Shown: in pieces, positions 50,209 through 59,144 of the stretch
Position numbering within the stretch: the first letter of the stretch is position 1
Layout of the letters: every line of letters begins with the position of its first letter
From: Planctomycetota bacterium
GTDB taxonomy: Bacteria; Planctomycetota; JAJSAM01; JAJVHW01
NCBI GenBank assembly: GCA_024280885.1
Contig: JAJRPF010000070.1
Location: 1-64,000 of the forward strand
DNA length: 64,000 nucleotides
Direction: 5' to 3'
Notes under the pieces: generated by a model
What the model was told of the DNA's origin: nothing
Database searches by the model: none
What the model saw: the letters and a program-made list of their open reading frames with translations, nothing else
Program-made: the position numbers and the translations under genes

Positions 50209-50611
50209 GGATCTCTTCTACCACGTCAGTCGTGACATCGAACTGCCCAGGGCGGGTCGTCGGATTGCATTTCAGATTGGCGCGCGTGCGTGCGAGGCAT
50301 GCGGAGAGGAACTCGAGGCGAACGAACCCTCGGAAGGCGGGACGTACGGCCTCAGTTTCTGCGCGGGATGCCGTGACCGCCTCGACCGCTCGGCAATTCA
50401 GATCCACTTCTGCGACGGTTGCGGTGTCTCGGTCCCCCTCTATGCGGTCGAAGAGGGAGATGCGCTCGTCGGCGACGGCCGCATCCTCTGCGTGCGTTGT
50501 CGCACCCCGCGGCGCGGGCTGGGGCGCGGTGCGCTCATCGCGCTCACTGCGGTCATCGCGCTCGTGATCGGCGCGGCACTCGCAATCCTGCGTACGCGGA
50601 TGGGGCTCTAG
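50207..50611 (+). CDS. Zinc-ribbon protein with C-terminal membrane helix
   Basis: 134 residues from the ATG at 50207 (MDLFYHVSRD), with GAGGAGGGG about 10 nt upstream. Four CxxC-type pairs (CEAC near 29, CAGC near 51, CDGC near 67, CVRC near 93) suggest two zinc ribbons. A C-terminal membrane helix (about 107-126, LIALTAVIALVIGAALAIL) makes it tail-anchored. Function unknown. Its stop codon TAG is part of the CTAG that borders the first of two 197-bp repeat elements, and its start overlaps the divergent lipoprotein start. Confidence 0.7.
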   Translation: MDLFYHVSRDIELPRAGRRIAFQIGARACEACGEELEANEPSEGGTYGLSFCAGCRDRLDRSAIQIHFCDGCGVSVPLYAVEEGDALVGDGRILCVRCRTPRRGLGRGALIALTAVIALVIGAALAILRTRMGL

Positions 50612-50808
50612 GGGTGCGGCCAGAAACCCGCGTGGATGGCCGGACGTGTCCGGGTGGGACGACTGTCGTGACTGACAGGCGACTCGACTCCGGAGAGTCT
50701 CCGAGCCTGGCAGCCGCGGCAGACGGCCCGCCCGGGCGCGGTGGACGCTCCGCACGTCGGCTGGCGATCACCCGGTCACCGGCGCCGCGGGGATTTCTGA
50801 CCGGGCCC
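50612..50808. repeat. 197-bp inverted-repeat element, copy 1
   Basis: Begins GGGTGCGGCCAGAAA and ends TTTCTGACCGGGCCC, so its ends form imperfect terminal inverted repeats. CTAG (50608-50611) flanks it on the left and CTGG (50809-50812) on the right. Inside are several hairpins: CCGGAC-GT-GTCCGG, CTGTC-loop-GACAG and GACTC-CGGA-GAGTC inside CTCG/CGAG. No start codon with a ribosome-binding site or known domain was found in any frame. It could be a MITE-like non-autonomous element, a REP/BIME-like unit or a structured RNA. Confidence 0.8.
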
Positions 50809-50812
50809 CTGG

Positions 50813-51009
50813 GGGTGCGGCCAGAAACCCGCGTGGATGGCCGGACGTGTCCGGGTGGGACGACTGTCGTGACTGACAGGCGACTCGACTCCGGAGAGTC
50901 TCCGAGCCTGGCAGCCGCGGCAGACGGCCCGCCCGAGCGCGGTGGATGCCCCGCGCGTCGGCTGGCGATCGCCCGGTCACCGGCGCCGCGGGGATTTCTG
51001 GCCGGGCCC
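50813..51009. repeat. 197-bp inverted-repeat element, copy 2
   Basis: Direct tandem copy of the previous element, exactly 201 bp on, with only about half a dozen substitutions (for example CCCGGGCGC to CCCGAGCGC, GACGCTCCGCA to GATGCCCCGCG). It ends TTTCTGGCCGGGCCC followed by CTAG (51010-51013). The outermost CTAG pair looks like a target duplication shared by the tandem. Confidence 0.8.
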
Positions 51010-51104
51010 CTAGGGTCACACTTGCGTGTCGTCGCCGAAGTGCGTGCATCTCGCCGAAAATGCGTGGACGCGAAGGGGCCGCACTCCGCCGCAGGTGGTC
51101 AGCC

Positions 51105-52886
51105 GTGATCCTGCGGGCATTCAAGATGGTGCACTACCGGGGGCTGCCCGAGGTCGTTGCGCGGGACCTCCCGGAGCGCGGGCTTGCCACTGTCGCCCTC
51201 CCGGATACGTGCGCTGCCGAGGTCATCGCCGCGGCGATCGGCTTCGCATTCGGGGCGGAGCCCGAGGCCGATGTCGTGGACGCCGAGCAGGGCTTCGCGT
51301 ATGTCGAACTCGGGCTCTCGCTGCCGTCTGGCGCGCAGGTGTCGCTCTTTCGCGGCATCGATCGCCGCGGCGTGATCCAGGCGTCGCTGCGAGAAGAGCA
51401 AGGGCAACGAGTGACCGGTGGTGTGAACGAGGTTGCCGCGCGCCTTTCTGCGTTGCTCGGCGAGGACGTCATCGACTGGGCTCGCGGTGTCGTCGTCAAC
51501 GCCGATGCTGAGCCCGATGCGAGCGCCGCGGCGCGGTTGGTTGATCCGGACGCGACCGAATCGAACGCTGCTCGGGCACAGTCTATCGATGTCGACCAGG
51601 GCTCAGCGGCCACAGCGGACGCGCGTGCCGCCATCGTAGAGGTCGAGCGCGCGCTGCGTCTGGAGCGATTGGAACTGCTGGCCGAACGCCATCACGCCGA
51701 ATTGCTTACCCACGGCGCACATCTGCGTCGCGAGCGCGTCGAGGTGGACCGCATCGTGGATCGCGAGAACGCCGAGCGCGATCGGGTTCGGACGCGACTG
51801 CGCCGCGTGAACGAGTTCCGCGATCAGGTCGCGCGTGCTGAAGCGACGGCGCCTGAGGCCGACGCAGCCCCGGTCGCACCGCCACCGCAGCACCGAACAC
51901 GGGTTCAGCGTGCGCTCGTCGCGTGTTCGGCGGTGCTTCTCACGATGCTCGTTCTCTACGCCACGTCCGTGACCGGCGATCCGGATCGCACGCTGGTGTC
52001 GGTGAGCCTCGGGTTGGCGCTCGTCGTGTCCGTATCGTCCTACGTCGTCGTCGCTTCCGACGGTCGCAGTCGCGCGGACGGGCTCGCGATGGACGCCGCG
52101 CCCGTCGCGACCCGAACCTGGCGTGACGCGTTGCGGCATCGCTTCGCGGATTTGAATGACCCCGACGACCCCGCGACACCGCGCCGGCTACGCGAACGAC
52201 TCGCGGCGCTCGATGAGCGTCTGGCCCCGCTTCACGCACAGCTCGAGGCGATCGACGATGCGGTCACGATCTTCGACGTCGAGACCGGGCGCGCCGCGCG
52301 TGCGCTCCACTTGTCGCTGCCGGAGCCGGAACTTGCCGACGTGGGACTGCCAGGTGGCATGGACGCACGCGCTGCGACGCGTCGTGTCCACGTACTCGGG
52401 GACGCGGTCTACGCGACCACCGTCGAGCGTGACGCGCTTCTCGCCGGAGGCGCCGTCCAGCGTGCAGACGCCCGCCAGGCATTGGCCGATGCGCTCGCGA
52501 CCCTGGCGGGGGAGGATGGCGCGCGTGTCGATGGGATCTTGGAGTCGATCGACGCGTTCAGCGTTCGGAACGACGAAGACGCGTACGAGGACGAGAGAGA
52601 GTCTGCACTGGTCGAGCGTCTGCACCGGGCTCTGGAAGCGGTCGAACGCGCTTCTTCGGCACCGATCCAGGCCGACCCGGCTGCGAGAGAGCCTTCAGAC
52701 GAGCGCGCGCCGCGCTTCGCGGTCCTCGCGACTCTTCCGGTGGGCGCCGATGCTGCGTCCGTCACGAGCGCCGTTCAAGCGGCGGATCCAACGATCGTCC
52801 AGTTGATCGTCGGTGTCCCCAGCGGCGGCTCGGGTGACCGCATGGTCTTGCCGCGCCGCCGCCGTGGCGCCGCGCGCCCGGAGTGA
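51105..52886 (+). CDS. YhaN/SMC-like coiled-coil membrane protein without a P-loop
   Basis: 593 residues from the GTG at 51105, with AGGTGG about 6 nt upstream. It opens like an SMC/YhaN ATPase (ILRAFKMVHYRGLPEV), but the site where GPNGxGKST is expected reads VALPDTCAAEVIAA before IGFAFG, so no Walker A exists. Coiled-coil helices (about 170-250 and 360-440) flank two membrane helices (about 266-285, VACSAVLLTMLVLYATS, and about 298-317, VSVSLGLALVVSVSSYVVVA). The C-terminus lacks a visible ABC signature or Walker B. YhaN proteins have a similar central membrane pair; the assignment is by this pattern only. It follows the tandem 197-bp elements. Confidence 0.55.
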   Translation: MILRAFKMVHYRGLPEVVARDLPERGLATVALPDTCAAEVIAAAIGFAFGAEPEADVVDAEQGFAYVELGLSLPSGAQVSLFRGIDRRGVIQASLREEQGQRVTGGVNEVAARLSALLGEDVIDWARGVVVNADAEPDASAAARLVDPDATESNAARAQSIDVDQGSAATADARAAIVEVERALRLERLELLAERHHAELLTHGAHLRRERVEVDRIVDRENAERDRVRTRLRRVNEFRDQVARAEATAPEADAAPVAPPPQHRTRVQRALVACSAVLLTMLVLYATSVTGDPDRTLVSVSLGLALVVSVSSYVVVASDGRSRADGLAMDAAPVATRTWRDALRHRFADLNDPDDPATPRRLRERLAALDERLAPLHAQLEAIDDAVTIFDVETGRAARALHLSLPEPELADVGLPGGMDARAATRRVHVLGDAVYATTVERDALLAGGAVQRADARQALADALATLAGEDGARVDGILESIDAFSVRNDEDAYEDERESALVERLHRALEAVERASSAPIQADPAAREPSDERAPRFAVLATLPVGADAASVTSAVQAADPTIVQLIVGVPSGGSGDRMVLPRRRRGAARPE

Positions 52887-53054
52887 CTCGAGACAGACAT
52901 CCGGCGTGGCATCCGAAGTGACGCCTCGATGACGTCGTCCCGGCAGGCTCTCGGCACCCCGTCGCGCTCCACGCGCGAGCCTCTCTTTTTAGGGACGCGG
53001 CTGTAGCTCGACGCGGAGACTCCTCGCTCCGTACGTCACGAGACCGCCCTCCCC

Positions 53055-54461
53055 GTGTACCAACTCTTCCTCTCGTTCCGCTTCATCTGGCGTCATCGCC
53101 TGATGACCCTGATTGGCGCCTTCTTCGTCGGCGCGAGCCTTGTCGTACTCATCGTCGTTATGGCGGTGATGGACGGGTTCCAGGCGAAATTGAAGGATAC
53201 ATTCGCGGGCTCCGAGGCCGACCTCATGGTCACGCCCCGGTATCCCGGCGTCGATCTAGACCTCCTGGAAGAGGCCCTCCGCGTGCGCCTGGGCGATCGG
53301 CTGGTCGCCGCGGGCCCCTACTTCGAGACGATCTCGATGGTGCGTCGCGAGGGCTTCGTTGACCCGTCCGTCATGGAGGAGTTCCAGGTCTCTCAGGTCC
53401 TTGGCGTCGACGGTCGCGCGGAGCAGCGTGTCAACCACTTCGGCGAGTATCTCCACGAGGCGCCGGATCGAACGAAGCCGATGGTGGTCGACCTTGATGA
53501 GCCGTTCCGGGTACACGACGCCGAGCAGGCCTCGTATGACCGCATCGGCGTCATCCTCGGGCGCGGTCTCGCACGCAGTCTGCGGGTGATCCCGGGGCAG
53601 CGCGTGAAGCTCTTCGCTCTCGTCTCGAAAGGCAATGCCGAGCCGGGCGGCGGTGATCCCAATCTGGCGGATTATCAGCTACGCCAGGAGCTGTTCCAGG
53701 TGGTTGGGATCTACCAGAGTGGCAACAGTGAGATCGATCGCAATTGCGTATTCATGGACGAGACGGACTTCGCGAAGTTCTTCGATGCCAGGACCGCGCG
53801 CGGCTCGTTGCGAATTCGACTCGCTGACTCCGATGCCGACTTCGAGGCTGCGCGCGACAAGATCGTGGATGACTGGTGGGCGATCGTGAACGAGAGCCTG
53901 CCCGAAGGCCGTGTGCCGCCGCCTTGGTTGCGCGACGAGAACGCCCGCGCAGCGTACGCATTCACGGTACTGCCCTGGTCGGCGCACCACGAGCCCATGG
54001 TGCGCGCCATCGAGAGCGAGAAGGCGATGATCCTCGTCATCGCCTTCTTGATCGTGATCGCGGGCACGTCATCCATCTTCGCGGCGCAGTGGCTGCTCGT
54101 GAGCGACAAGGTGCGCGAGATCGGGATACTGCGCGCGCTCGGTGCCGACGTGAAGGGCGTCGCGATCATCTTCGTCCTGAATGGTTTCTTGATGGGGATC
54201 CTCGGCTCGATCGGTGGGACGTTCGCCGGTCTGCTCTTCGTCGATCGGATCGATGACGTGCACGAGTTCATCGGCTGGGTGACAGGACGCGACATCTTCG
54301 ATCCCGAGATCTACCTCTTCCGTCAGATCCCCACGCGCGTGGACCCGGAACAGGTTCTTCAGTTCGCTGGCGCCGCACTGGTCTGCACGCTGATCGCTGC
54401 GGCCATTCCTGCGCTGCGCGCTGGCCTCATGGACCCGGCGAGGGCGCTTCACCATGAGTAG
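53055..54461 (+). CDS. LolC/LolE-like ABC transporter permease
   Basis: 468 residues from a GTG at 53055. Topology of the lipoprotein-releasing/MacB-FtsX permeases: one membrane helix (about 17-38, LIGAFFVGASLVVLIVVMAV), a large periplasmic domain (about 40-320, with GVILGRGLARSL near 167), then three helices (about 325-348, 365-398 and 430-452). The hallmark cytoplasmic loop SDKVREIGILRALGADVKGV is near 352-372. It closes with LMDPARALHHE. Adjacent to its ATPase. Only one permease gene is present, so a homodimer (LolF-like) or a partner elsewhere is likely. Confidence 0.88.
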   Translation: MYQLFLSFRFIWRHRLMTLIGAFFVGASLVVLIVVMAVMDGFQAKLKDTFAGSEADLMVTPRYPGVDLDLLEEALRVRLGDRLVAAGPYFETISMVRREGFVDPSVMEEFQVSQVLGVDGRAEQRVNHFGEYLHEAPDRTKPMVVDLDEPFRVHDAEQASYDRIGVILGRGLARSLRVIPGQRVKLFALVSKGNAEPGGGDPNLADYQLRQELFQVVGIYQSGNSEIDRNCVFMDETDFAKFFDARTARGSLRIRLADSDADFEAARDKIVDDWWAIVNESLPEGRVPPPWLRDENARAAYAFTVLPWSAHHEPMVRAIESEKAMILVIAFLIVIAGTSSIFAAQWLLVSDKVREIGILRALGADVKGVAIIFVLNGFLMGILGSIGGTFAGLLFVDRIDDVHEFIGWVTGRDIFDPEIYLFRQIPTRVDPEQVLQFAGAALVCTLIAAAIPALRAGLMDPARALHHE

Positions 54462-54470
54462 TCGCAAGTC

Positions 54471-55265
54471 GTGAGCGAGCGCGCGAAAGCCGATGTGGGG
54501 CGTGCGAGCGGCGGCGCGGGAACCGATGTGGTACTCGAGGCGCGGGGACTCGTTCGCTCCTTCAAGATGGGGCGCGAGACCATCGAGATCCTGCGCGGAC
54601 TCGACCTCACCGTGCGCCGGGGCGAACGTGTCAGCGTTGTCGGCGCGTCAGGCTCTGGCAAGACGACAATGATGAACGTCCTCGGTCTTCTCGACCGGCC
54701 TCAATCGGGAACTGTGCGACTGCTCGGTCAGGACCCTGCCGCCAGTGGCGCCATCCGCCGCAACGAGCTGCGCAACCGGGGCGTCGGCTTCATCTTTCAG
54801 TTCTATCATCTGGTCAACGAACTGTCGGCGATCGAGAACGTCGTCTTGCCCGCGATGATCGGGTCGAGCCTCTTCGGCTGGTTCGGCGCCCGCGCGAGCG
54901 CCCTGGCGCGGGCAGCCAGCTTGCTCGAGCATGTCGGTCTCGCAGAACGCATGCGGCATCGACCGCAGGAACTCTCCGGCGGCGAGCGCCAGCGCGTTGC
55001 GATTGCCCGTGCGCTCATGAACGATCCGGCGATCCTCTTCTGCGACGAGCCGACCGGGAATCTCGATCCACGCACGAGCGGAGGGATCGAGGAGCTACTT
55101 CTCGAACTCGGTAGCCAGGGGCGCGCGATGCTCCTCGTGACGCACGATATGACGTTCGCCGCAAGATGTGACCGCGTCCTGCGTCTGAACGATGGGCAGC
55201 TCGTTCCGCTCGATGAGTTCGGGCAGGTCTCCCAGGTCACCGACGCTGCGGGTAATCTATCCTGA
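54471..55265 (+). CDS. LolD-like ABC transporter ATP-binding protein
   Basis: 264 residues from a GTG at 54471, 10 bp behind the permease. Complete nucleotide-binding domain: Walker A VVGASGSGKTTMMN near residue 60, Q-loop IFQFYHL near 106, signature ELSGGERQRVAIARAL near 165, Walker B ILFCDEPTGNLDPRTS near 186 and H-loop VTHDM near 223. Sequence type and gene order fit the LolD/MacB group that powers lipoprotein release or efflux. A 20-residue N-terminal addition and a 25-residue tail exceed the minimal LolD. Confidence 0.9.
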   Translation: MSERAKADVGRASGGAGTDVVLEARGLVRSFKMGRETIEILRGLDLTVRRGERVSVVGASGSGKTTMMNVLGLLDRPQSGTVRLLGQDPAASGAIRRNELRNRGVGFIFQFYHLVNELSAIENVVLPAMIGSSLFGWFGARASALARAASLLEHVGLAERMRHRPQELSGGERQRVAIARALMNDPAILFCDEPTGNLDPRTSGGIEELLLELGSQGRAMLLVTHDMTFAARCDRVLRLNDGQLVPLDEFGQVSQVTDAAGNLS

Positions 55266-55294
55266 GGACGTGCGTTCGCAGCGCGCCCAGAACC

Positions 55295-55309
55295 GGTGAC
55301 CAGGTCACC
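55295..55309. promoter_or_regulatory. Perfect palindrome GGTGACC-A-GGTCACC, possible operator
   Basis: A 7-1-7 inverted repeat 23 bp before the ATG of the small lipoprotein gene and 30 bp behind the ABC ATPase gene. It is the size of a dimeric regulator site; no other copy was noticed. Confidence 0.35.
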
Positions 55310-55332
55310 CTGTCCCGTCGACGGAGGCTCAG

Positions 55333-55656
55333 ATGATGTGCTCAACGATCTTTCGCCGGGGCCTCGCGCTCTCGCTGCGCACCGTCGGCACTCTGGTTCT
55401 TCTCGGACTCACGACGACGGCGCTCTCCGGCTGCCGCTCGGACGGCGGCGTGGGACGCCGCGACTCCCAGCGCAGCATGAGGTTCACCCTCGACGCGGTC
55501 GAGAGTCAGTATGAGCGTGACGTCGCGAACACGAACGCCAACGCGTCCGAGTTGTCGGATTGGTTCGACGGCGAAGTCTCGGATCCGTGGGCCGGTGTCC
55601 AACGCACGGTTCACCTCTATCTCGAGGGGAACGCCGGCGAGAACTTCGGTGATTGA
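55333..55656 (+). CDS. Small lipoprotein of unknown function
   Basis: 107 residues. Signal ending in ALSGC (cysteine near residue 34), with the ATG at 55333 or 55336. The mature part is short and polar (FTLDAVESQYERDVANTNANASELSDWFDG), followed by VQRTVHLYLEGNAGENFGD. No family recognised. It follows the Lol-like exporter genes by 67 bp and may be co-transcribed with them. Confidence 0.65.
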   Translation: MMCSTIFRRGLALSLRTVGTLVLLGLTTTALSGCRSDGGVGRRDSQRSMRFTLDAVESQYERDVANTNANASELSDWFDGEVSDPWAGVQRTVHLYLEGNAGENFGD

Positions 55657-56243
55657 TTCGGTGATCTGGTCGCCGCGCCCTGCCCCTTCTGCCTCGGAAG
55701 TGCATTTTCCACCCCCCTTGCCGGATGTTCTCTTTTCCCTAAGACGTCGAGTCCGGCGATAATCAGGGCGTGTCGGGGTTGGGGTCGACCCCCCCGTAAA
55801 ATGGCTCGCCGCATACACTCCACATCACATTCCCCTTTTCTCTACCGGCAGTCGTCCTCCTCGGCACACTCCTCACGCTGGTTGGCTCACACATCGGGCC
55901 TGGCTCACACATCGGGCCTGGCTCACCGTTGTTGAGACTCCACCAGCCTCCTCGGTTCTCGTTGCAGGCGTCCCAGAGCCTCGCCTGACCGAAGCGCTCG
56001 TGAATTGAGCGCTCGCGCAGAAATTTGGCGCCGCGTTCCAGGATTGAGGCGGACCCATCGCTCGCGCCCGCCATCGGTGCTCGTAGCGGCGTCTCAATAG
56101 CGCCGCTCTCTACTCCGCCCGGCCACTCCGTCTTCGTCGGCCCCAGCCGACGAGCGTCGAGGTGCGCGGCTGTGCGACGAGCCGCAGCGCGGCGTCTCGC
56201 TCGTAGGCCTGCTCAGGCAGGTTCGTTCGGCAGGAGGCTGCGA
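55657..56243. other. Gene-free stretch with an 18-bp tandem repeat
   Basis: About 590 bp between a + strand lipoprotein gene and the convergent antiporter gene. No credible gene in either direction. It includes a C-run (55789-55795) and an 18-bp tandem repeat at 55883-55925. Confidence 0.55.
55883..55925. repeat. 18-bp tandem repeat, about 2.4 units
   Basis: GGCTCACACATCGGGCCT twice in perfect tandem, then GGCTCAC. Non-coding. Confidence 0.9.
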
Positions 56244-59063
56244 TCAGGCTGCTGGCGGTGACGGGAGAAGTACGATGCGGGTGTCCACGGTGGCTTCCAT
56301 CTTGGTCGAAGCCGTGACATTCATGAGCTCGGGCGCCGCGTGACGACCGGTCTCGGTGAAGACCGCCCCGGCGACGACGAGCGCGTGCGCCACGCCGTCG
56401 GGTGCTGCGCGCGTCGCTCCCTTTTCGAGTGCGACGTGCTCGCCGTCCGCGATCCACTCGTTCCGCGCGTCGCGTTCGATGTGGGCGAAGCCCGGCTTGT
56501 CGCGCAGCAGGTTGTCCGCCCGACGCTGCGCGAAGGCCGTCCACACCGCCGCCTCCAAGTGGTCGTGCTTGTCCATCAACGCGCAGAACGCGTCGCGGCC
56601 GATCTTCACGACTGTGACCGGCGTCGCCGCGCGGATCGATGCCGTGCGCGCCTCGCCCGTGAGCAATGCCATCTCGCCGAGGATGTCGCCGCCGCCGAAG
56701 ACATCGAGGAGCGTCTCCTTGCCGTCGATCTCGCGGAGAACGTGCATCGCTCCGCGCGCGATCACATAGAGGCTGTCGCCCTGATCGCCCTCGCGGAAGA
56801 CGTACTCGCCCTTCGGGACGACGGAGCGCGTCGCACTCTTCGCCAGCTCCGCCAGGCCCGCGGCGTCGAGAGGCTCGAAGAGGGGAACGTCGCCGAGCAA
56901 TGCGGCCACGTCGGGAATCGGCATCCGTCGGCGCGTCGTATGCAACTCCTGGATGCGCACGGAGACGTCACCCATGAAGCGCTCGGCTACGCTGTGATCG
57001 AGTGTGCCGTCGTGCGACTGATGTTCGTATGCGGCGCGCTCGAAGTTGAGCGCGAGACGTTCTGCGATCCGGTTCTCGACTGCCCCGGCGATCTCTGGAA
57101 GATGGACGCGTAGCTCTTCGAGGCGTTCCTTGCCGCTCGCCAGATAGCCGCGATACGTCGTCCTAATCTGCTCGGCGATGGCGTCGTCCATGCCGTCCAG
57201 TTGATCGACACGTTCGAGCACCGCCGCCGCCGCGTAGGCTTCGCCGCGCGCGAGATCGTAGAGGTACGACAGGTTCTCGGTCTCGGTCGAACCCATCATC
57301 CGGGCGTAGAGATCGTTCTTGCGCACGGTGCGTCGAACCCAGGCGGTTACCGGTCCGACGACGGGATGACGCGTGGCAGGCGGGTCGGCCTCGCCGTTCG
57401 ACAGCTTGTCGAGTTGCGCGTCGATTTCCTGTGACAGCGCGTTGACTGCTGCGCCGCTCAGAGTGCCCTGCGAGAACGCGCGCCAGTACGCGCCGCGTTC
57501 AATGCGCAATGCCTGGCGCCAGTAGCCTTCGGCGCGTTCCGCCGCGGTCCCGGAGGCGAGTGTCGCCGTCACGGAAGCCGCCTGCCGGTCGATCTCCTCC
57601 GCGCGCTCGGCAATGCGCTCTTCCACAGCTTTCCAACGAACCGTGCGGAGCGCACGCGAGTTCGCCAGCCCCGCGATGTCGTGGCGCACGTGGCCGAGGG
57701 CCGCCGACTGCGCCGTGAGCTGCGCGAGTTCGTCTGCAGGCGGGGCCTTGTCGTAACCAAAGTGACGGAGCAGCGCGCCCATCGTCGTGCCATTGATGAT
57801 CAGCGAGAGCAGCACGACGCCTGTCGTCACGATCACCATGCGCGACGCGAGCTCGTCCGGCACGCCTTCGGTGTGGGCGACGATCAGCGCCAGAGCGATC
57901 GACACGGCTCCGCGCAATCCGCCCCAACTGGCGGCGCACGCATCCGGCACGGAGATCTTGTTCTGCAGCGTGAGGTTCGCGAGCGGACGAAATGCGAACG
58001 TGACCGCCGTGCGGATGGTCATGATCCCTGCCCAGGCCGCGACGATCAATCCGAGCTCCGCGAGCCCGGCACCTTCGATGTTGGTTCCGATCACGATGCC
58101 GACAAGGAAGAAGAGCAACGTGTTCGCGATGTACGCGAGCATCTCCCAGAACTGGTGCAGGAAGTGCCCGACCTCGGGCGAAATGCGCGTCCGGCCTGGT
58201 CCCGACATCCAGAGCCCCGTGACGACGACGGCCATGACGCCGGAGACGTGGAGCATGCCCTCGGCGACCAGCATGGCGGCGTAGCAGAGGACCACCGTCA
58301 GGGTGATCTCGACGAGTGGGTCGTTGTAGGTCCGGCCCATCCACCACGACGCGATCAGCGAGAACGCGAATCCGACGGCGAGTCCGCCTCCGACCACGGT
58401 GATGAAATCGAGTGCCACGGAACCGGCGTCGACCGACATGCCGGGCGTCGCGAGTACACCAACGAGCACGGTGAAGAGGACGATCGCCGTGCCGTCGTTC
58501 ATCAACGACTCGCCCTCGATGAGGGTCGCCAGGCGCTTCGATACGCCGAGTTCGCGCATGAGGGCCACGACGGCCACCGGGTCGGTGGCGCTGATCAAGA
58601 CGCCGAAGACAAGCATCGCCGTGAAGCTCCAACCCCACGACTCCGGCACGAGGACGGTCATCAGGAGCGCGGTCAGGCCGGTACAGACCATGAGGGCGGG
58701 CACGGCGAGGATCGAGATCGCGCCCAGAGCCTTGCGGAAGGCGTGTACCTCGAGGCCGTACGCGGACTCGAAGATCAACGCAGGCAAGAAGACGAAGATG
58801 ATCAGGTCGGACGAGATGTCCGCTCCGGCGCCCAGTCGCGAGAGCAGCCCATGGCCGCCGGCGGCGCCCGAGCCCTCCATCCACACGCCCAATCCGAGAC
58901 CGATCAAGAGCATCAACACCGTGAATGGTGCGCGTAGCTTGGCCGAGATCATGCGCGTGGCGGCGCCGATGAGCAGCGCCAAGACCACGATGAGAATGAC
59001 CGTGAATTCAGGTCCGTGGTGCACGAGTGCGTCCCCCCCAAGGTACGTTCGATCGCGCGACAT
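56244..59063 (-). CDS. CPA1-type Na+/H+ antiporter with cyclic-nucleotide-binding domain
   Basis: 939 residues. About twelve membrane helices (residues about 20-420) belong to the NhaP/NHE fold. They include VFLPALIFESAYGLEV, the ion-site segment GVLISATDPVAVVALMRELG near 155 and ESLMNDGTAIVLFTVLVG near 185. A long cytoplasmic helical tail (about 430-740) follows. A cyclic-nucleotide-binding domain (about 745-870) carries FREGDQGDSLYVIARG, FGGGDILGEMALLTGEARTASIRA and a closing helix region. The layout resembles plant SOS1 and sperm NHE exchangers, so gating by cNMP or a similar ligand is inferred. It lies 81 bp downstream of the K+ channel gene on the same strand. The first 15 residues may be dispensable (GTG near 59024). 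Confidence 0.88.
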   Translation of the reverse strand: MSRDRTYLGGDALVHHGPEFTVILIVVLALLIGAATRMISAKLRAPFTVLMLLIGLGLGVWMEGSGAAGGHGLLSRLGAGADISSDLIIFVFLPALIFESAYGLEVHAFRKALGAISILAVPALMVCTGLTALLMTVLVPESWGWSFTAMLVFGVLISATDPVAVVALMRELGVSKRLATLIEGESLMNDGTAIVLFTVLVGVLATPGMSVDAGSVALDFITVVGGGLAVGFAFSLIASWWMGRTYNDPLVEITLTVVLCYAAMLVAEGMLHVSGVMAVVVTGLWMSGPGRTRISPEVGHFLHQFWEMLAYIANTLLFFLVGIVIGTNIEGAGLAELGLIVAAWAGIMTIRTAVTFAFRPLANLTLQNKISVPDACAASWGGLRGAVSIALALIVAHTEGVPDELASRMVIVTTGVVLLSLIINGTTMGALLRHFGYDKAPPADELAQLTAQSAALGHVRHDIAGLANSRALRTVRWKAVEERIAERAEEIDRQAASVTATLASGTAAERAEGYWRQALRIERGAYWRAFSQGTLSGAAVNALSQEIDAQLDKLSNGEADPPATRHPVVGPVTAWVRRTVRKNDLYARMMGSTETENLSYLYDLARGEAYAAAAVLERVDQLDGMDDAIAEQIRTTYRGYLASGKERLEELRVHLPEIAGAVENRIAERLALNFERAAYEHQSHDGTLDHSVAERFMGDVSVRIQELHTTRRRMPIPDVAALLGDVPLFEPLDAAGLAELAKSATRSVVPKGEYVFREGDQGDSLYVIARGAMHVLREIDGKETLLDVFGGGDILGEMALLTGEARTASIRAATPVTVVKIGRDAFCALMDKHDHLEAAVWTAFAQRRADNLLRDKPGFAHIERDARNEWIADGEHVALEKGATRAAPDGVAHALVVAGAVFTETGRHAAPELMNVTASTKMEATVDTRIVLLPSPPAA

Positions 59064-59144
59064 CGCTCCGATGTCGTGACCGGTGTCTCAGGCTAGTCAG
59101 GATGGGTTCTGATACATGCGGACTTATTCAGTGGCGGGCACCAC

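Noticed and set aside
50419-51124. Open frames on both strands through the tandem 197-bp elements
   Set aside because: The 201-bp period is 67 codons, so any open frame persists through both copies. The translations are low-complexity with no ribosome-binding site, and the inverted-repeat structure explains the sequence better.
57681-58937. 418-codon + strand frame opposite the antiporter gene
   Set aside because: Asp/Glu/Arg/His-rich shadow typical of antisense to membrane helices.
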